Shown piece after piece: positions 22,376-25,409 of a stretch of DNA of 25,409 nucleotides. This DNA is from CAZWHE01 sp964633825 (lineage in GTDB: Bacteria > Planctomycetota > B15-G4 > CAYZWU01), in NCBI GenBank assembly GCA_964633825.1, contig CAZWHE010000047.1, forward strand, positions 1 through 25,409, given 5' to 3'. Below the pieces are notes generated by a model. That model was not told the DNA's origin, did not search any database, and was given only the letters and a program-made list of their open reading frames with translations. Numbering within the stretch: the first letter of the stretch is position 1; each line of letters starts with the position of its first letter. Made by a program: the position numbers and the translations under genes.

Positions 22376-25299
22376 TCTGCAGATATCCGAAACAAGCGAC
22401 CAGCCAAAGCAACCATGCGGTCCTGGCCAACGAGTGGAATCAGAACTTTGTACAGTTCAGCCTTCAGCTGCCTGAGCTCAGCCACGTTATCGCAATGATT
22501 CGGAAAGCGGTCGAACAATCCTTTAATACCCTGCGCGGTTGATTCGGGTTCCGGAATATTTTCCTGTTTCAATGTCCAGTAAACGGCAAAGGTCGTACCG
22601 TCGACCTGCATTTCCGACTGGTGCTTCCGGGCCTCGACGATTTCCCGGATGAGGATCTCGATCTTCTTGAGGGCGTTCTCGGTGGAGAGCTGACGCTCGT
22701 CGTAGGCATCGAGAATTTCCTCTGCTCGATCTCCGATCGGTTTCAAGAAGGGGCTCGCTCTCTCTTCATCGCTCACTGTCGCCCGTATACTGTTGACGAG
22801 GTTGATCACCTTGGCGCCATCATACCCTCCGTTTTCTTTTATGGCCTTGAGCATTTCCTCGTCGATCTTCACAACGGGAAGCGTTGTGTCGAGTCCCGTG
22901 CTCTCGGCTTTCTCTCTCACGAGTTCCTTTGTCTTTCGTGCGACGTCACCGTACAGCTCGGTTCTTTTCTCGAAGGCGTTGCGAACGATCTGATAAAGCA
23001 CTGACAAGGATCCGAAGTCATCGATATGATCCCTCAGATCCGGCGACGGAGAGAGAATCTCATAGAGAGTTTCGATCTGTTTGTAGATCTCATAGAACGC
23101 ATTGCGCTGGTTTTTATCGATAAAAGTCTCTATGGCCTTTTCGACGGACTTGTCATCTACAGGGCCTTTGCATAGAGACAGGTATCTCTGCGCCGGTCCA
23201 GCCATCAACTCCTTGAAATTATCAAGAAGCAGATCCAGATCCTCGATGACGCCGCTTACGACGTCGGAATCGAAAGCCAGGGCCTTTTCCAGCTTCTCGA
23301 ATATTCCGACGAAATCGATAACCAGCCCGCAGGGCTTCCGGTTCTTTTCGTCCCGCTCATAGGGGCGATTGACCCGGGCGATGGCTTGCAGCAGAACGTG
23401 ATCGCGCATGGGTTTGTCGAGATACATGCAATAAAGAATTGGCGCATCGAAGCCTGTAAGGAGCTTGTCTGTTACAATGAAAATCTTTGGCAGCTTGTCC
23501 GGTTTCAGGTAGAGTTTCCGCGCTTTCTTCTCCGCGGCGGTGGTCACCTGATGCCGATATACGAGAGGATATTTCTCGCTGTCGTGTTGTGCAGTCGTGT
23601 ATATCGGAAGTGAATATTCAGAAGGTAAGAACTTATCCAATGCTTCCTTGTAAAGAGCGCACGCCTCCCTGTCAACGGCAACTAGAAAAGCCTTATATCC
23701 AAGCGGTTCAACGTTTTCCCGGAAGTGTTTAGCCACGAACGCCGCTACCTGTTCAACGCGATCGTCCGACTTGAGGAAAGTTTTGAGTCGCATGGCGTGG
23801 TCGAGAATTTTGTTCAGCACGTCTATGTCGCTGATGCCTTCAACTTCGGCAAGACTCAGGAATTCCTCTTCGAGCTGTTCGCGCGGAACCCTGATTTTAT
23901 TGGAGGCAAGTTTGTACCTCAATGGCTTTGTCGTGCCGTCCTTGATAGATTCCGCGATGGAGTACTTGTCGAGATAACCCTGTTCATCCTCCTTGCCGAA
24001 GACCTTGAACGTCCCCTTGCCGTAGGCCGTCTTGTCGATGGGAGTGCCCGTGAATCCGAGCAGCGTCGCGTTCGGCAGTGCGCCGAGCAGATAATTGCCG
24101 AGATCCCCGCCGGTCGTCCTGTGCGCCTCGTCGATCAGGACGAAGACGTTGTCGCGCGTGTTGATGTTTTTGGCAATGCCGTCGAACTTGTGGATCATCG
24201 ACACGATCAGGCCGCGGAAATCCGAAGAGAGGAGTTCGCGGAGCCGTTGTTTGGTGGTGGCGTATTCAATACTGATGTTAAGAGACGACATTTCTCCAAG
24301 AATGCGTTCGACCCATCCGGCCAGTTGGCCTTCGAGTTCGTTGCGGTCGATCATGAGGATGACCGTGGACTTGCCGAAGATCTCCCTGTTTTGAAGGATC
24401 AACCGTGCGGCGGTGATCATGGTGAAAGTCTTGCCCGATCCCTGGGTATGCCAGATCAGGCCGGTCTTTCTGACCTTCTCAGCGCAGCGCGCAAGGGTCT
24501 TCTCGACAGCGCGTGTCTGGTGCTGGCGCAGGATCGTTTTCTGGAGCTCGTCTTCCTTGTAGAAAAAAAGAATCCACTCCTTGAGCATCGTGAGAAAGCG
24601 TTCGCGATCGAAGAATCGTTTCACCTTCTTTTCATAGTTGCCGGGTTCCTCGTCGCGCCAGTTGAACAGATTCTTCCGGTCCAGGTTCCACGTCGCCCCA
24701 TAGTAGAAGTCGATCAAATGAGTCACGTCAAACACCTGGGGAGCGGTCAGCATCTCGGGCGTCTCGTGGTGGTATTCCCTGATCTGGATCAATCCCTCCT
24801 CGATACCCTTGACCTTCCTGGCGCTCTTGGTTTCGACGATAGCCACGGGGAGGCCGTTTATCAGGAACATCACGTCCGCGCGGTTCGTCTCCTGGCCGTT
24901 CGTGTACTGCCATTCATCGGTCACGTGAAAGACGTTGCGGTCCGCATTGCCGTAGTCCACGACCGTGACGTTGCGTTCCCGATTCTCACCCTCGTCAAAG
25001 ACGCTCTGCTCGCCGCGCAGCCAGGCGAGGATCTCGGCATTGCCCTCGATCGTGTTGCGAACGGCTTCGATGCGCCCGATCACTTCATCGACATTGGCGG
25101 CCGTAATCAGGCCGGGATTCAGCTCGATAAGTTTCTCTTCAAGAACACGGTTGAAGAAAAGACCGCCTTCGCCCTTCCGCAGTGACAAGGCGTCCGATTG
25201 CGGAATGTAATTCCACCCGATCTCTTCCGCGTAGCGGATGAGGGGACTTTGGACACTTTGATGTTCCAAGGCAAAACCTGGATTCAATCTTCGCCCCAT
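22372..25299 (-). CDS. hsdR: Type I restriction enzyme R subunit
   Basis: Motor and nuclease subunit of a type I restriction-modification complex. It cleaves unmodified DNA after ATP-driven translocation and needs HsdM and HsdS partners, which are not in the window. The 975 residues include the N-terminal HSDR_N nuclease domain with Asp142 and Glu156-x-Lys158 (RADVMFLING, VAIVETKSA), then the superfamily 2 motor: Walker A TQGSGKT (285-291), LIDEAH (388-393), TGTP (417-420), and later motif V/VI regions (TDKLLTGFDAP, QAIARVNRP). A helical C-terminal domain follows. All key residues are intact, so it looks functional. The only plausible start is the ATG at 25299, giving the expected ALEHQSVQSPLIRYAEE N-terminus; the ribosome site is weak, suggesting coupling to an upstream gene. 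Base composition is visibly less G+C-rich than in the other genes, consistent with transfer. Confidence 0.96.
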   Translation of the reverse strand: MGRRLNPGFALEHQSVQSPLIRYAEEIGWNYIPQSDALSLRKGEGGLFFNRVLEEKLIELNPGLITAANVDEVIGRIEAVRNTIEGNAEILAWLRGEQSVFDEGENRERNVTVVDYGNADRNVFHVTDEWQYTNGQETNRADVMFLINGLPVAIVETKSARKVKGIEEGLIQIREYHHETPEMLTAPQVFDVTHLIDFYYGATWNLDRKNLFNWRDEEPGNYEKKVKRFFDRERFLTMLKEWILFFYKEDELQKTILRQHQTRAVEKTLARCAEKVRKTGLIWHTQGSGKTFTMITAARLILQNREIFGKSTVILMIDRNELEGQLAGWVERILGEMSSLNISIEYATTKQRLRELLSSDFRGLIVSMIHKFDGIAKNINTRDNVFVLIDEAHRTTGGDLGNYLLGALPNATLLGFTGTPIDKTAYGKGTFKVFGKEDEQGYLDKYSIAESIKDGTTKPLRYKLASNKIRVPREQLEEEFLSLAEVEGISDIDVLNKILDHAMRLKTFLKSDDRVEQVAAFVAKHFRENVEPLGYKAFLVAVDREACALYKEALDKFLPSEYSLPIYTTAQHDSEKYPLVYRHQVTTAAEKKARKLYLKPDKLPKIFIVTDKLLTGFDAPILYCMYLDKPMRDHVLLQAIARVNRPYERDEKNRKPCGLVIDFVGIFEKLEKALAFDSDVVSGVIEDLDLLLDNFKELMAGPAQRYLSLCKGPVDDKSVEKAIETFIDKNQRNAFYEIYKQIETLYEILSPSPDLRDHIDDFGSLSVLYQIVRNAFEKRTELYGDVARKTKELVREKAESTGLDTTLPVVKIDEEMLKAIKENGGYDGAKVINLVNSIRATVSDEERASPFLKPIGDRAEEILDAYDERQLSTENALKKIEILIREIVEARKHQSEMQVDGTTFAVYWTLKQENIPEPESTAQGIKGLFDRFPNHCDNVAELRQLKAELYKVLIPLVGQDRMVALAGRLFRISAE

Positions 25300-25305
25300 T
25301 TCAAT

Positions 25306-25407
25306 TTAACCATCCTTCTTGCCTCCAGACGGATGTATGCCTCCCCCGTGCCACTCTCCTGTTGCCAACCAGATTTCATAGTGGAAAAGCCACTCACTTG
25401 TCCATGG
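25306..25407 (-). CDS. Possible 3' end of the gene upstream of hsdR (partial, unidentified)
   Basis: Reading into the window from the right edge on the minus strand, a frame stays open for 33 codons and ends in TAA 6 bases before the hsdR ATG. It yields a Trp/Gly/His-rich tail (WLFHYEIWLATGEWHGG, then GIHPSGGKKDG). I do not recognise it as the end of HsdS or HsdM. A second frame is also open to the edge and stops inside hsdR at 25284; it contains an ATG at 25379 followed by KSGWQQ. Too little is visible to choose between them, and both may be non-coding. Confidence 0.3.
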   Translation of the reverse strand, partial: PWTSEWLFHYEIWLATGEWHGGGIHPSGGKKDG

Positions 25408-25409
25408 AA

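Noticed and set aside
23725..25185. Plus-strand open frame of 486 codons opposite hsdR
   Set aside because: Antisense to a gene with complete nuclease and helicase motifs; no independent support.

Overview
The window is a G+C-rich bacterial segment. Its gene content points to an anaerobic, saccharolytic member of Planctomycetota or a related lineage (Lentisphaerota, Hydrogenedentota and Sumerlaeota are alternatives). The indications are Tat-exported Gfo/Idh/MocA oxidoreductases, an FG-GAP/PQQ-type secreted propeller, an exported methyltransferase-propeller fusion, a 'YLGHP'-type sialidase-like lipoprotein and an oxygen-sensitive anaerobic sulfatase maturase. The phylum is inferred from family resemblance recalled without a search. 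No rRNA, tRNA, CRISPR array or insertion sequence is visible, and no gene-free stretch reaches 300 bases.

Layout. Positions 1-221 hold only an AT-rich leader with no clear promoter. The left part (222-6118, all +) carries asnA, a Tat-exported Gfo/Idh/MocA oxidoreductase, a D-serine dehydratase/D-threonine aldolase-like PLP enzyme, a small DUF2007-like protein and a secreted eight-repeat FG-GAP propeller with its own candidate promoter. The central part (6138-15445) is a divergent glycan-degradation locus. On the minus strand a sialidase-like lipoprotein is translationally coupled to a GH29 alpha-L-fucosidase with a PA14 tail, and an anaerobic sulfatase maturase follows. On the plus strand are nagB, a GAF-PAS hybrid histidine kinase and a Tat-lipoprotein GH109 alpha-N-acetylgalactosaminidase. 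The 217-base divergent region (10825-11041) contains a LacI-family-like palindrome over a candidate minus-strand promoter. Fucose, sialic-acid-like, GalNAc and amino-sugar phosphate chemistry together with sulfatase activation suggest use of sulfated mucin-like or similar fucosylated amino-sugar glycans.

From 15531 to 22018 five genes are packed with overlapping or 2-base junctions. They are an exported single-pass protein of unknown family, an FtsX/MacB-like permease, a LolD/MacB-like ATPase, a secreted PQQ-type propeller with a helical insertion, and an exported methyltransferase-like/propeller fusion. This is the best candidate in the window for an undescribed system.

The right end (22031-25409, all -) is an apparently foreign, visibly less G+C-rich restriction module. 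It has the type I restriction subunit HsdR and a coupled short YgjP-like metallopeptidase, plus the 3' end of an unidentified reading frame at the window edge. hsdM and hsdS are not in view. The two modules meet tail to tail over a stem-loop at 21991-22024.
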